Part shown: positions 12,281-21,387 of the stretch, one piece after another | Layout: every line of letters begins with the position of its first letter | Position numbering within the stretch: position 1 is the first letter of the stretch | NCBI GenBank assembly: GCA_020091685.1 | Contig: CM034591.1 | Coordinates: 31,207,555 to 31,271,554, forward strand | Source: Lutjanus erythropterus | Taxonomy: Eukaryota > Chordata > Actinopteri > Lutjaniformes > Lutjanidae | Direction: 5' to 3' | DNA length: 64,000 nt | Notes under the pieces: generated by a model | Seen by the model: only the letters and a program-made list of their open reading frames with translations | The model's database searches: none | What the model was told of the DNA's origin: nothing | Program-made: the position numbers and the translations under genes

Positions 12281-12600
12281 GGCAGGTTTTGGCCCTTTGA
12301 AGCTGACAGGCCTGCTCCCTCCTGGCACGCCGTGACTCCACTTTCTGCTTTATAGGTAATTTATTCAGCTGAATAATTAAGGGCCAGTCGGCACCAGAAA
12401 GCATGAATAGCAATAAGCACGAAGAAAGAGTTAGCTTCCTTCAGCTGTTAAAGCTGGGCTGCCCAGAGCAAACCTGTGTCCGAAATATTATATTTGAAAT
12501 GGATTCGACTGCTTTCTTAGGACTGATTGATCCTGCATGGTGCAATAGAGCAACCAATATTGCTGCTGAATGTGAAAACTGCATTTCCTGAACTAGAAGC
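12281..12600. other. Candidate conserved non-coding element with 16-bp palindrome
   Basis: A perfect palindrome, TTATTCAGCTGAATAA, lies at 12361-12376. It joins an E-box (CAGCTG) to AT-rich homeodomain-like half-sites, and is followed by a complex stretch with no repeat hallmarks. Two short opposing open frames here have no domain. A regulatory role is inference. Confidence 0.25.
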
Positions 12601-13026
12601 ACTGTAAAGATACTTAAAGTGATCAATACTTTTTCAGCGAGACATGTGGTGTGAGTCAGTGTATTCTGTTAACAATTTCTGTTTTTAGTACCTTTAATTA
12701 TCTGTAACTTTTGCCCTGTGCCCTAAGGAGGTGGGGGGTTTGCAACTTAAGTGACAGATAGTAAAATAGTAAAATCATTGTTAAACTGCAGCCTTCTTTG
12801 GCAGAGACTTTTTGTCAGAAAATCACATGGAAAGCTAAACCAATCCTTTAAGTAATGTGACAGCTTCCACACTGGTGAGACATAAAAGGTACAACAGACT
12901 GAAATTTTCATTTATCCTATGTGCAACTGGAAGATTGCGCCAATGGAGAGCAGATATCCACCAGGCAACCAGAAGAAAATGTCCCTGTGTAAACTCTTTG
13001 TAATCACCAACATCTTTAATCTAACT

Positions 13027-13245
13027 GGTCACAGTGCACCTTCACACGGATGAAAATACAGTAAACTAACAGGTAACAGTGCACCTTGACAGAGATGAAG
13101 ATACAGTAAACTGTAACAGGTGACGAAGCAGATGAAAATACAGTAAACTTGGGGTAACAGTGCACCTTGACAGAAAATGAAGATACAGTAAACTGTAACA
13201 GGTGACGAAGCAGATGAAAATACAGTAAACTTGGTGACAGCGCAC
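13027..13245 (+). repeat. Higher-order minisatellite (45 + 36 bp units)
   Basis: Unit A starts GGTAACAGTGCACCTTGACAG and is about 45 bp. Unit B starts GGTGACGAAGCAGATGAAAA and is about 36 bp. Both end in a shared ATACAGTAAACT core. The order is A (13027), A-B (13072), A-B (13153) and partial A (13233), giving an 81-bp period. The overlapping minus-strand open frames across it are simply translations of the repeat. The array ends about 40 bp before the CRE-rich cassette. Confidence 0.85.
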
Positions 13246-13281
13246 ATTCACATTCAGCAATCTTCATGTTCACATGTTGGC

Positions 13282-13624
13282 ATCAGTGATGATGTCACAG
13301 TTCAGATCATGTGACTTACCATATTTGGTTTGTGACATCATCGATGATGTCACAGCTGGATTCCTATTGGCCGGCTGCTAGCTTCTCCTGTGATGTCATG
13401 ATGATGTCACTGGTCCAGAAGTTTATAAATAGAGGTTGAGAAGATGATATGGACTGAGCTAGTTCTCCAACAGACATGACTGATGTCATCATCTGTGCCC
13501 TTCAATAACAGGGCTTTTTTTCTTTTTTCTTTTTCTCACAATCTTAGTTTTAATTAAGTTAGTTTAATTAATTTTAATTTTAGGCTTTTAAAAGTCTTAA
13601 ATAGGTAGGTATTTTAGATACAAG
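13282..13624 (+). promoter_or_regulatory. CRE-rich CCAAT/TATA cassette, copy 1
   Basis: This is the first copy of a roughly 310-340-bp direct repeat (second copy 13903-14214). It has six CRE-like octamers: TGATGTCA at 13290, 13345, 13391, 13402 and 13481, and TGACATCA at 13333. It also has an inverted CCAAT box (ATTGG, 13366-13370) and a TATA box (TATAAATA, 13424-13431). The order and spacing (CRE cluster, CCAAT, about 54 bp, TATA) are those of a Pol II core promoter, with a start expected near 13455. A T/C-rich tract and AT-rich tail follow. It could be the U3 of an unrecognised LTR, a transposon promoter or a duplicated enhancer. No open frame follows it. Confidence 0.5.
13331..13354. promoter_or_regulatory. 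Perfect 24-bp palindrome with two divergent CREs
   Basis: The left arm TGTGACATCATC is followed by its exact complement GATGATGTCACA. It contains a CRE variant on each arm around an ATCGAT centre. The second cassette copy lacks exactly this block, passing from ATATTTGGTT directly to AGCTGGATTCC. Copy 1 therefore gained it or copy 2 lost it. Confidence 0.8.
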
Positions 13625-13747
13625 GTCATAAATAACGTTCAGTCACATCTTAAAATGATTCACTTGTTGTGGAGGAGAGGTCAGGTCCAATATAATCAGA
13701 TAGGACTGCCATTAAACCTGTGGCTTTACGTCACTGATGATGTAAGT

Positions 13748-13830
13748 CATTGGTTGTCAACCTGGGGTCCAAGCCCACCTTAGGGGGGCGCCAGAAATCA
13801 CAGGGGGTCCTCAAGACTTTGTGTGTTCTG
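13748..13830 (+). mobile_element. hAT-like terminal fragment (CATTGGTTGTCAACCTGGGG)
   Basis: CATTGGTTGTCAACCTGGGG matches the common CAGTGGTTCTCAACCTGGGG terminus of hAT/Charlie-type MITEs with a few changes. Next come AAGCCCACCTTAGGGGGGCG and CACAGGGGGTCC, as in that group. It lies in the spacer between the two CRE cassettes, and the other end is missing. Confidence 0.5.
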
Positions 13831-13902
13831 AGGTCCACAAAATCAGATTTGCACATGTTGACTGATGTAACTGATCTGATTTTTTTTCTACAATTCTGTG
13901 AG

Positions 13903-14214
13903 ATCAGTGATGATGTCACAGTTCAGATCATGTGACTTACCATATTTGGTTAGCTGGATTCCTATTGGCTGGCTGCTAGCTTCTCCTGTGATGTCATGAT
14001 GATGTCACTGGTCCAGAAGTTTATAAATAGAGGTTGAGAAGAGGATATGGACTGAGCTAGTTCTCCAACAGACATGACTGATGTCATCATCTGTGCCCTT
14101 CAATAACAGGGCTTTTTTTTTTCTTTTTTTTTTTTTTTTTGCACAATCTTAGATTTAAAGTCCTAGAATTTTAATTTTTAAAAGTCTTAAATACGTAGGG
14201 ATTTTAGACACAAG
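13903..14214 (+). promoter_or_regulatory. CRE-rich CCAAT/TATA cassette, copy 2
   Basis: Direct repeat of copy 1, starting 621 bp downstream of it. It keeps four TGATGTCA sites (13911, 13989, 14000, 14079), ATTGG at 13964-13968 and TATAAATA at 14022-14029. It lacks the 24-bp palindrome and has a longer T run (14113-14140, one C). The alignment to copy 1 ends at CAAG (14211-14214), where a hAT element begins. The hAT probably inserted into the cassette's tail. Confidence 0.5.
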
Positions 14215-15095
14215 CAGTGGTGGACAAAGTACTCAACCTCAGTACTTGAGTCAACGTATAGATACGCCTGGTCGCATATTAGTATTCAAAAGTACATGTT
14301 TTTAAAAATACTTAAGTATTCAAAAGTACAAATTACAAAGTACATTTTCTAATATCAATACATGCTGTATTGTTTTCACGATGCATTTACAGAAGCTTGT
14401 AACTCTCTGAAACCATCTAATGATGCACTGACTTGCTTGTAGAACCACTCTGCTACACAAAGTCTATAGAAACACCTATAAAAACTTCAGCATAGAAATG
14501 CAATCAAAAACAAAAGGGACAGCTATTGTCATTTTCTGATGTAACTGTATTAAAATCACTGCATAAAAGCAGATTGAAGCCAACTGTAAGGAGTTCTCCA
14601 AGTCTGTTAAATAACTGAGATTTCTTTCTGTCTTCAGAGGCAGTATATACATGAATTATGCTGTATTTTTCACCCAGATAAAAACAATCCAACTTTAAAA
14701 GCTACCTGGAATAATTAATAATTATAATAACATCTTGAGATTTAATTTTGTCTTTCTCCTGCCGTCACCATTACCACTTTTTGTTTGAATGGATGTATTT
14801 CTGCTTTTACATCAGTCCCATTTGAGAGGAGCTACTGTGATTGGTTTCTTTCTGTGAGGAACACAGCATGTGACCAATTACATTTTAGAAAAGAAAAAAC
14901 AGCAACAGCTGACTTCAACGATGTGCTCAGTCAAAAAGTAACAACAACCTTCCTAGAAATGTAGTGGAGTCAAATGTACAATATTTGTCTTTGAAATGTA
15001 GTGGAGTGAAAGTCAGAAGTTTCCAAAAGAACAAATACTCAAGTAAAGTACAGATACTCAAAAAATGTACTTAAGTACAGTACTCAAGTAAATGT
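14215..15095 (+). mobile_element. hAT-like element, 3' terminus lost
   Basis: Starts CAGTGGTGGACAAAGTACTC at 14215, with subterminal AAGTACA and ACTTAAGTATTCAAAAGTAC sites. The right-hand subterminal block (AATACTCAAGTAAAGTAC, ACTTAAGTACAGTACTC) runs to 15095. The final terminus is absent, and at 15096 the sequence becomes the tail of a LINE frame. The internal 600 bp has no transposase frame, so it is non-autonomous. Without the right end no target duplication can be checked. Confidence 0.65.
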
Positions 15096-16028
15096 GGCTT
15101 TTTCTGCCATCTCCGCCATCCTGCAAGCAGCTGTCTTCCTCTCCTTTCCTGTATTTCAAATGGCTGTTACCATCCTCCAGACTGACTGAGCGAGGAATCC
15201 TCTACAGCCGACCTTGACTGCCTACTCGTATTTGGCGCTCTTCCTTTCCAAAGCTTGGTCGCACCCTTCTTCCTACAGGACTCTAAGCTCAATCAGGATG
15301 AATTTCTTTGCCTTGTCTGACCACAGAACCACATCCATGAGTGCTGTTTTACATCCCGACAGGATGTGTGCCATGGTGCCCCTCTCCCCACAAAGTCTGC
15401 AGAGTGGATCTTCTCTCATGACCCACCTGTGCAGATTAGTCAGGGTCAGAAGTGTGTCATACACTAATTGCAGCAGGAGGGAGATGTGGAAGGGTTGCAA
15501 TTTCCATAGATCCCCCAGTGTGATCTTCCTTTGGTCCAACCTCCCTGGGACACCAGTTCCACAGTCCTTGTTCTTTGTACTTCCTCCTGGATCATGGCTC
15601 TCCTCTGTTTGGTGTCTGCCTTCCCCGACTGTTGCAAATGGGAAGTTCGACTGTCTTCTAGCTTCAGCATGCTTTCTGCTTGTGTGACAGAGGTATCAGC
15701 TGCCCACTTGCGTCCTGATCTTGTAATTATGCCTGCCGGCCTGATTTGTTCCTGGGAGTCTCTGTGCATCATAACCATTCTGATCTTATGTAGAGTCCTA
15801 CTGAAGTGAAGCTTGGAGGAACTCCCAACCACCTTCAGAGATATTTGCTGATCTTCCTCTCCATTCCTCACACACTTGTCATAGGCACTTTGTACACAGT
15901 CAGCAGCCACATGTGTCTTGACAGTAGTCCATGTTGGTAAAGCCATGCTTTTAATTTCCCAGGAAGTCCAGATTTTTCTATCTTCCTCAGCCACTCCTCT
16001 ATCTGCTTTTCAGTGCCCAAAAGCTCAA
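15096..16028 (-). pseudogene. RLE-type LINE fossil (RT C-terminus, zinc finger, RLE)
   Basis: The minus strand encodes a broken frame that I recognise as the 3' part of a non-LTR retrotransposon polyprotein of the group with a restriction-like endonuclease (R2, R4/Rex6, NeSL, HERO). From 16028 downward: LLGTEKQIEEWLRK (C-terminal to the RT core), TRSGRKWAADTSVTQAESML, the knuckle CRLCGERGTMAHILSGC (about 15350-15402; CCHC type), and then DVVLWSDKAKKFILIEL of the endonuclease. The usual stretch between knuckle and endonuclease is deleted. Frameshifts separate the main pieces, including 15464-15994 and 15273-15539. The C-terminal sequence VGCRGF...SVW follows, and the copy stops at 15096. It is dead and truncated at both ends. 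The clade is unresolved. Confidence 0.7.
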
Positions 16029-16110
16029 ATGAACCACACTAATTGGGCAAACGCACCAGGGTTCACCCTAACTGAACCAAATAAGGTAGGTGTAAAAGCA
16101 CCCTAACAGC
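16025..16110. mobile_element. MITE fragment (TTCACACC/GGTGTAAAAGCACCC type)
   Basis: GCACCAGGGTTCACCCTAAC, CTGAACCAAATAAGG and TAGGTGTAAAAGCACCC read as one end of a fish MITE that is usually seen with TTTCACACCT and GTTTGGTTC words. It abuts the 5'-truncated LINE, and the exact join is ambiguous within about 5 bp. Confidence 0.4.
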
Positions 16111-16175
16111 TCGTTCACATTGCTTGCACGTACCTGTGTGTGACACCTACCTCGCTGAACTGCTGTGCACACAGG

Positions 16176-16374
16176 GGGCCCTATCTTACACTCAGAGCAA
16201 AGCCGCTGCAGCCGTGGGCAGGAGGTCTAAAAATGGCCTAGCATATTTGTCATCTTGTGCAGAATACCCCTGGCAAGCTGGCAATGGTGGATTTGGACAC
16301 ACCTTGAATAAATTAAATCCATTGCACCTCATGCTTTTTCAACTTGCACTTTAGATCAGCATAAGATAGGGCCC
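16176..16374. mobile_element. MITE with perfect 13-bp TIRs (GGGCCCTATCTTA)
   Basis: GGGCCCTATCTTA at 16176-16188 and its exact reverse complement TAAGATAGGGCCC at 16362-16374 enclose a 199-bp unit. The GGGCCCTAT terminus recurs in many fish MITEs. There is no coding capacity. No clean target duplication is visible beyond an ambiguous AGG. Confidence 0.75.
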
Positions 16375-16489
16375 AGGATGTGCTTCTGTTGTGGGGTGGC
16401 TGCTGAAAGCCCTTTCTTTTTACTTTGAGTTTGCAGAAGAGTTCTGAAGAGAGGGAAAGAGCTGTATTCAGAAGGCAATCAGTGATTTT

Positions 16490-16562
16490 TTTTTCCAACC
16501 TTGCTTGGGGAGAGAGGGAGTGGGACAGAGAGAAAGAGAAATGAGAGAAAGAAAAAGAAAAA
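16490..16562. repeat. Purine-rich low-complexity tract
   Basis: GAGAGAGGGAGTGGGACAGA and A/G-rich sequence with AAAGAAAAAGAAAA. Long open frames on both strands here are by-products of the biased composition. Confidence 0.7.
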
Positions 16563-17155
16563 TACTGCTGTGTACCCGATATTTTCATGTCTGTGACACT
16601 GCTCACATGGACTGTGTGGCTGCTCTAAACCTAATAAATATGGGCACCAAAATAAAAACAGAAAAGGTAAGACCACGCACACACTGCTCAAGAAGCCAGT
16701 GTGAACAGGCCATAAGAGTCCTAACCTACACTGGTGTCTCTGTGACACTTTAATGCTCATTGTAGAGAAAACCAAATGTCAGAGGATCACTAAACGTCAG
16801 TATGATTCATCTTCTGGAGAGCACGCTTGTGCATAAAAAAACTTCATGGCCATCTATCTAAAAGTTGTTCACTCTGGACTACAGTGGTGAACTGAGAGAG
16901 CAACGATGCCTTAAGAGCCTAAAACCAAAAAAAGTATGTAAAGCAGGCACTGTCTGAAAGTTCAATCACAACACAGTAATTCTAAATTAATTTTGTGCAC
17001 TTCTCTTCAACTCTACAACCTGACATGAAATTATTAGTAAACGCTTCCTATCCAGAGGATTCAAATAAATGCTAATACTGTCTGGCAGTATACAATTTCG
17101 CCGTAGTCTAACAAACGCAGACAGACACACACATGCTCTCATGCTCCTGGCTCTG
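16563..17155. other. Unique DNA, no gene seen
   Basis: No recognisable repeat or coding sequence. Confidence 0.4.
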
Positions 17156-17880
17156 TTTCTTTGTAATTGAGGCCTCTGTGATAAGCCAGGGTCAGCAAAA
17201 TAATGGAGCACAGAGTCCATTAAAACATGAGCACAATTAGGTGGGAGGCAAACACTGCCGATGGCTTCTGACCCCACTTCATTATTGTGCAAATGGAATG
17301 ATTGTACTCTCTCACTCGGTCTCAAACACACAGCCACTTGTTCTGTCTGTTCTGCATACACTTACTACCAATTGCACATGCCAGATAACGCCCTTGCAGT
17401 AGCTGCTGAGTCAATATAATGATTTCAATGGCTCTTATACAAACAAACACATACTCAGACATACAGTTACACACACCGATATGAATACCAGGTAACTACT
17501 TGTTCAGAACAAGGATAAACTGTTTCAGGCATCCTCTCATTAGCTGCTTCAACAGAGCAGCTGAGACTTACACTGATCATCAAAAGGCCATTTAACTCAA
17601 CTAAATTGCCAAATTGAAAGGATCACAGCAATCCAGCGCCCGCAATTACAGTCCAATAGCTTTGTTCTTTAGTGTCTTAATGCACAGACACAATTGCGCT
17701 TTCTGTTTCTTTGGGACGTTCTTTTTATTCTTTGTCTCTTCTCCTGCCTCTCTCACAGACATACACACACTTTAAACAGCTGCGAAACCTGTAATTTTGA
17801 AGGCACAATCCTACACGCAGAACGAGGCAGCTGACAGCCCTCTCCTCTGGCCAGCCTCTGATTGACTTGTCAGCTCAAGT
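17156..17880. other. Candidate conserved non-coding block (weak)
   Basis: Several high-complexity patches carry homeobox-like cores, for example CACAATTAGGTGGGAGG, TTCATTATTGTGCAAATGG, GCAATTACAGTCCAATAG and CTGATTGACTTGTCAGC. There is no transposon terminus. A minus-strand frame at 16987-17361 has no domain. The call rests on sequence texture only. Confidence 0.2.
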
Positions 17881-17888
17881 GGGCCTTT

Positions 17889-17904
17889 GTGTGTGTGTGT
17901 GTGT
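17889..17904 (+). repeat. (GT)8 microsatellite
   Basis: Eight uninterrupted GT units. Confidence 0.9.
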
Positions 17905-18970
17905 AACGTGTCTGGACATGTTAATCCAATGATGAGTTTATCTTAGGTCGATACAGATCAACAACAGAGACAGTACAAGTCAAACAGAGGAGAAGATCGA
18001 GGAAACTGTGTATGTGTGTAATGCACCCGTTATTGGTTGAGTTTGAGTGTGTAACTGGAATCCCATAGTACAACTGAGACGTAGACGGGAGACACTTTAA
18101 ATTAGACCTTTGCTGACATGCATCCTCTAAAAGATGAACTAAAAATAATATTTGCTAAGAAATTATTATATATTCTTAGTCCTTAAATTGTAAAAATCAA
18201 CAAGATTACACATAAACACGCTCATACAACATATTTGTCAGACTGACATTGTCTGTAATTTAAGCAACAAAATATTGGTCTTAAAATAATTAATATCACT
18301 TCAAAAGCCACACAGTCACTTACCCAGCTCTGCGCCAACACCAGCAGATTGGAGGACTCCTTACTTTACTCCCTATCATGATTCCAACCACAGGTATAAT
18401 ATGGTGTGTTGGTAGGTTGCAGGACTACTTGTTGCTGTGAGTTTTCACAGTTATATGTCACCACAGTTGGACTCATTAAAGAGAGACAGGTAATGCTACA
18501 GATAGCACTTATTTGTGCTGGAACTGCCTAAGACTCAGCCGGCATGGAAATAACATGGACAAAAAATAACACCAACATTGTGAAAATTAGCATTATCTTT
18601 AGCATGCCAGGCTAATTAGCTACACATTTTGAGTGAAAGCTAAGTGGCCTAGCTTCCTGGCTTCCACTTTTTAAGTAGAGAACAAAACACAAGAGCACAG
18701 TGGTTCCTGCTAAATGTTGAAAAGTGTTGTAAACTGGCAGACCATTATGGACATGAGAGTGTTTCCTGTAGCATTGCCAGCCCTCAAATGGCCCACCAGA
18801 CGTTTGAAGCTTAGTCACTACTTCCACAAGTATAGTTTTATCCTTTTTTTAAAAAAAAATGTAGAGATATGCCCAATACTTGCCGTATAATTTTAGATTT
18901 ATGTACTTGCACAAAAAGTGACAAGAATGCAAATTTCATTCTGACTTTAAAATATGTTCATATTGTCTAA
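17905..18970. other. Unique DNA, no gene seen
   Basis: No repeat or gene recognised. There is a short T/A run at 18845-18859. Confidence 0.4.
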
Positions 18971-18974
18971 GAAA

Positions 18975-19513
18975 AGACCTTTGTCACGGCAGGCATATTA
19001 TGAAATAGTAAACACAGGTGTAACCAGTGATACTAATAGACCCTTTTACAACCAACATTATTGAAAAGCTGCATGTGCATTTCCACAACAGAAGTAGCGG
19101 TCTCCACCAGTCAGTCAGACGAGTTATCAAGCTGCAAATGTTGAGTTAAATGTTTTACCAGCACCAGAATCACCAAGATGTCTGGCTGTTGTGTATATGA
19201 TATTTCAGAATCGATATTCCAATGGTCAACTATGTTGTACAGAATTCCAACAGGATCACAACCATGTCAGGGCAACCGGTGGCGGACGCAATGAAATCTG
19301 CTCGAGTTTGAAGCGTCCATTGACAAGCTGTTGTGGTCCACCATGTTTCTGTTGCCAAACTGCATGTGCAGCATGTTCATTGTTCAGAAAATGAAAAAGG
19401 GCCTATTAATGTCCTATTTGACTCAAATAGAGTGGAACCTTAATTAGTATCATTGGTAACACCTGTGTTTATGCCATTATTCCATGTCAAAATGGCTGCT
19501 GTGAAAAAGGTCT
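18975..19513. mobile_element. MITE with long inverted ends and THAP-like core
   Basis: AGACCTTTGTCACGGCAG at 18975-18992 matches the complement of CTGCTGTGAAAAAGGTCT at 19496-19513 in 16 of 18 positions. The inverted repeat extends inward: TAAACACAGGTGTAACCAG near 19009 pairs with TGGTAACACCTGTGTTTA near 19454. The unit is 539 bp. Its centre holds a short THAP-like frame (separate entry). This suggests deletion from an autonomous parent with a THAP-domain transposase (P-element or Kolobok type). No TTAA or 8-bp target duplication is visible. Confidence 0.65.
19178..19294 (+). pseudogene. THAP-domain-like fossil inside the MITE
   Basis: The frame starts MSGCCVY and continues to LYRIPTGSQPCQGNRWRTQ before a stop. 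The opening CCVY and the LYRIPTG...NR.R segment resemble the first half of a THAP zinc finger (C2CH) as found in P-element/THAP9 and Kolobok transposases. The distal C and H ligands and any catalytic domain are missing. Identification is from memory of the fold's sequence pattern. Confidence 0.35.
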
Positions 19514-19967
19514 GTTGCACACCTTTGTGTGTGACAGTTTCTTCAGTTTGCTGTGTTACAGCCTGTTTCATTTTAATGATAAGGAGGCTCTCATGCTCAT
19601 TCCCTTACAACAAAATGTTGGGAAATGCAATAATTATACTTGACAGTCCCTTTGTAAAACTTTGTTGTAGCTTTTTCCTCAAGTTACTTTAATTGTGTCT
19701 GCGAGACAGGCAGTGATTGAAAAAAAAAAAAACTAGATAAAAAACAATCAAAAAACAGATGTAGTTTCTGAACTTGAATGCCACAGTTTCAGTAGTTGAC
19801 ATATGTCAAACAAACATGTCTAATCAAACTTCTTAATCTTTAATATCTTGATGATGAAATGATCATTTTTTAAAATAGCATCAAAACATGTTAGAACAAT
19901 AAATCAGAACCATGTGCAAAAACACTTTAAGTTTCTACTTTGAGGGAGAAAGAGACTAAGTGTTTTA
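19514..19967. other. Unique DNA, no gene seen
   Basis: A-rich tract at 19719-19731. Nothing else recognised. Confidence 0.4.
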
Positions 19968-20269
19968 CTTTTGATCCATCCATCGTCTGTAACCGCAGTT
20001 CATCACAGGACTGACACATAGAGACAGACAACCACTCTCACATTCACACCTACAGGCAATTTCAAGTTACCAGTTAAACTTCTCCGTGTCTTTGGACGGT
20101 GGGAGGAAAGTAGAGTAACCTGAGAGAACCCACACGGGAACAAGGAGAACATGCGAACTCCACACATGAAGGTCCCCAGCCCCCCAAGCTGGCTGGGGGA
20201 TTCAAACTCAGAACCTTCTTGCTGTGAGCTGACAGTGCTAACCACTGTGCCACCATGCCTTTTCATCCA
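19968..20269 (-). mobile_element. tRNA-derived SINE, copy 1, internally deleted
   Basis: On the minus strand it starts GGCATGGTGGCACAGTGGTT, with an A-box-like TGGCACAGTGGTTAGCAC (complement of 20235-20252) and a B-box-like AGTTTGAATCC (complement of 20208-20218). These are Pol III promoter boxes of a tRNA-like head. The body follows (CACGGGAAC..., CTTTGGACGG...), with a (GGAT)n-type tail near 19975-19985. Compared with copy 2 at 41061, about 80 bp between the CCTGTGATGAAC block and the tail are missing. Flanks CTTTTGATCCA (19968-19978) and CTTTTCATCCA (20259-20269) are a likely target duplication with one mismatch. It is not a functional tRNA gene. Confidence 0.7.
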
Positions 20270-21387
20270 GAACGGTTAAAAGTTTTTGGTACTAAAGGAA
20301 AAAAGCCACATCTTCAGCTGTTCATTTTATAGTTTGAGCATTCATGCATGTTGTTTTTATTCTTGAAGATTGCTGATTGTCCCCCTGAGACGTCCTTATA
20401 GACAAAAACCCAACAAACAGAATTTCTCCACCCTGCAGCAGGATTCAAAGACACCCCTGACAGTAAGATGATTTGGCTCTGAGGTGTCATACAGAATGAC
20501 ATTTTGGCATTTTGCATCTAATGAGTTTCAGTGTCATTTACAGAGCCTCAAATATATATTGAATTTACAGAGGACGGTAATATTCCTGTGATGGAATTTG
20601 AATTTGGCATTATTTTCTCTTCTCTTGTTTTTTCCTCACTTCAGGTAATAACATTCTGAATGGCGTGTTATATCCTGTTTGTCCTGTGTGATGACTACCT
20701 GGCTAACTGTAATTTTCTTTTTTGTTGCTTGTTTGTCATTCAACTCATTGGACTCTCCATTCGTCTTTTCTCTCTCTGTTGTATGCCTCTCTCCCTGTCT
20801 ATTTTAGTTGCCTGCCTGTGTACCTGTATTTGTTTTTTTTTATTTTCCCATGAAAATAAGGCGGGGAGGCATACATTTTTGAAATGTATGTCCCCTTCTG
20901 GCTCATATAGTGAACAACCCTTTGAGTGTGTAGTATAAAGTGCATGTGCCTGATACAAGTCCTTTTCATTCAGAAAATAAATCATTAGTACTCACTTTAC
21001 GAAAGTAGATATTATTTACAAAAGACTATAAAAGAGAAAAATGTAGCATCTTGAGCATGAATTGAATGATGATGGATGGATAAATAACAATCACTGATGT
21101 ACCAGGCGGAGCTTATCAGCTTCATAATCTTATGACAGCTCTGATAAAGACTTATAATGATGCTGTTTCACTCTCTCAGTTGCTGGATTCTATAGAGAGT
21201 TATGTCCTCTGTAAACCACTGCAGAATTAATTTTCCCAATCAGCATGAAACAATGCAAAATGGTCTGTGATGTGAATGATGTATGAATGATGGGTAAATA
21301 AAAAGTTTGAGATCTATCATGCACAATATTACACTGATTGTTACAGTCAAAGGAAAGCTAAAATATTCTTTTTAAATCTGTTTTCTT
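20270..21387. other. Unique DNA, no gene seen
   Basis: No repeats recognised. Two overlapping opposing open frames at 20660-20985 are chance frames: one is hydrophobic because it reads T-rich DNA. Confidence 0.4.

Noticed and set aside
13027..13245. CRISPR-like repeat-spacer pattern
   Set aside because: Units are directly adjacent higher-order monomers, there are no unique spacers, and the DNA is vertebrate in character.
13016..13273. Three overlapping repetitive minus-strand frames (YCIFICFVTCYS repeats)
   Set aside because: They are the three-frame reading of a minisatellite whose unit length is a multiple of three.
19968..20269. tRNA gene suggested by A- and B-box-like sequences
   Set aside because: No cloverleaf can be folded with proper acceptor pairing, and the head is joined to a SINE body present in a second copy.
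20660..20985. Hydrophobic 92-codon frame as a small membrane protein
   Set aside because: It reads T-rich DNA with an overlapping frame on the other strand. Composition explains the hydrophobicity.
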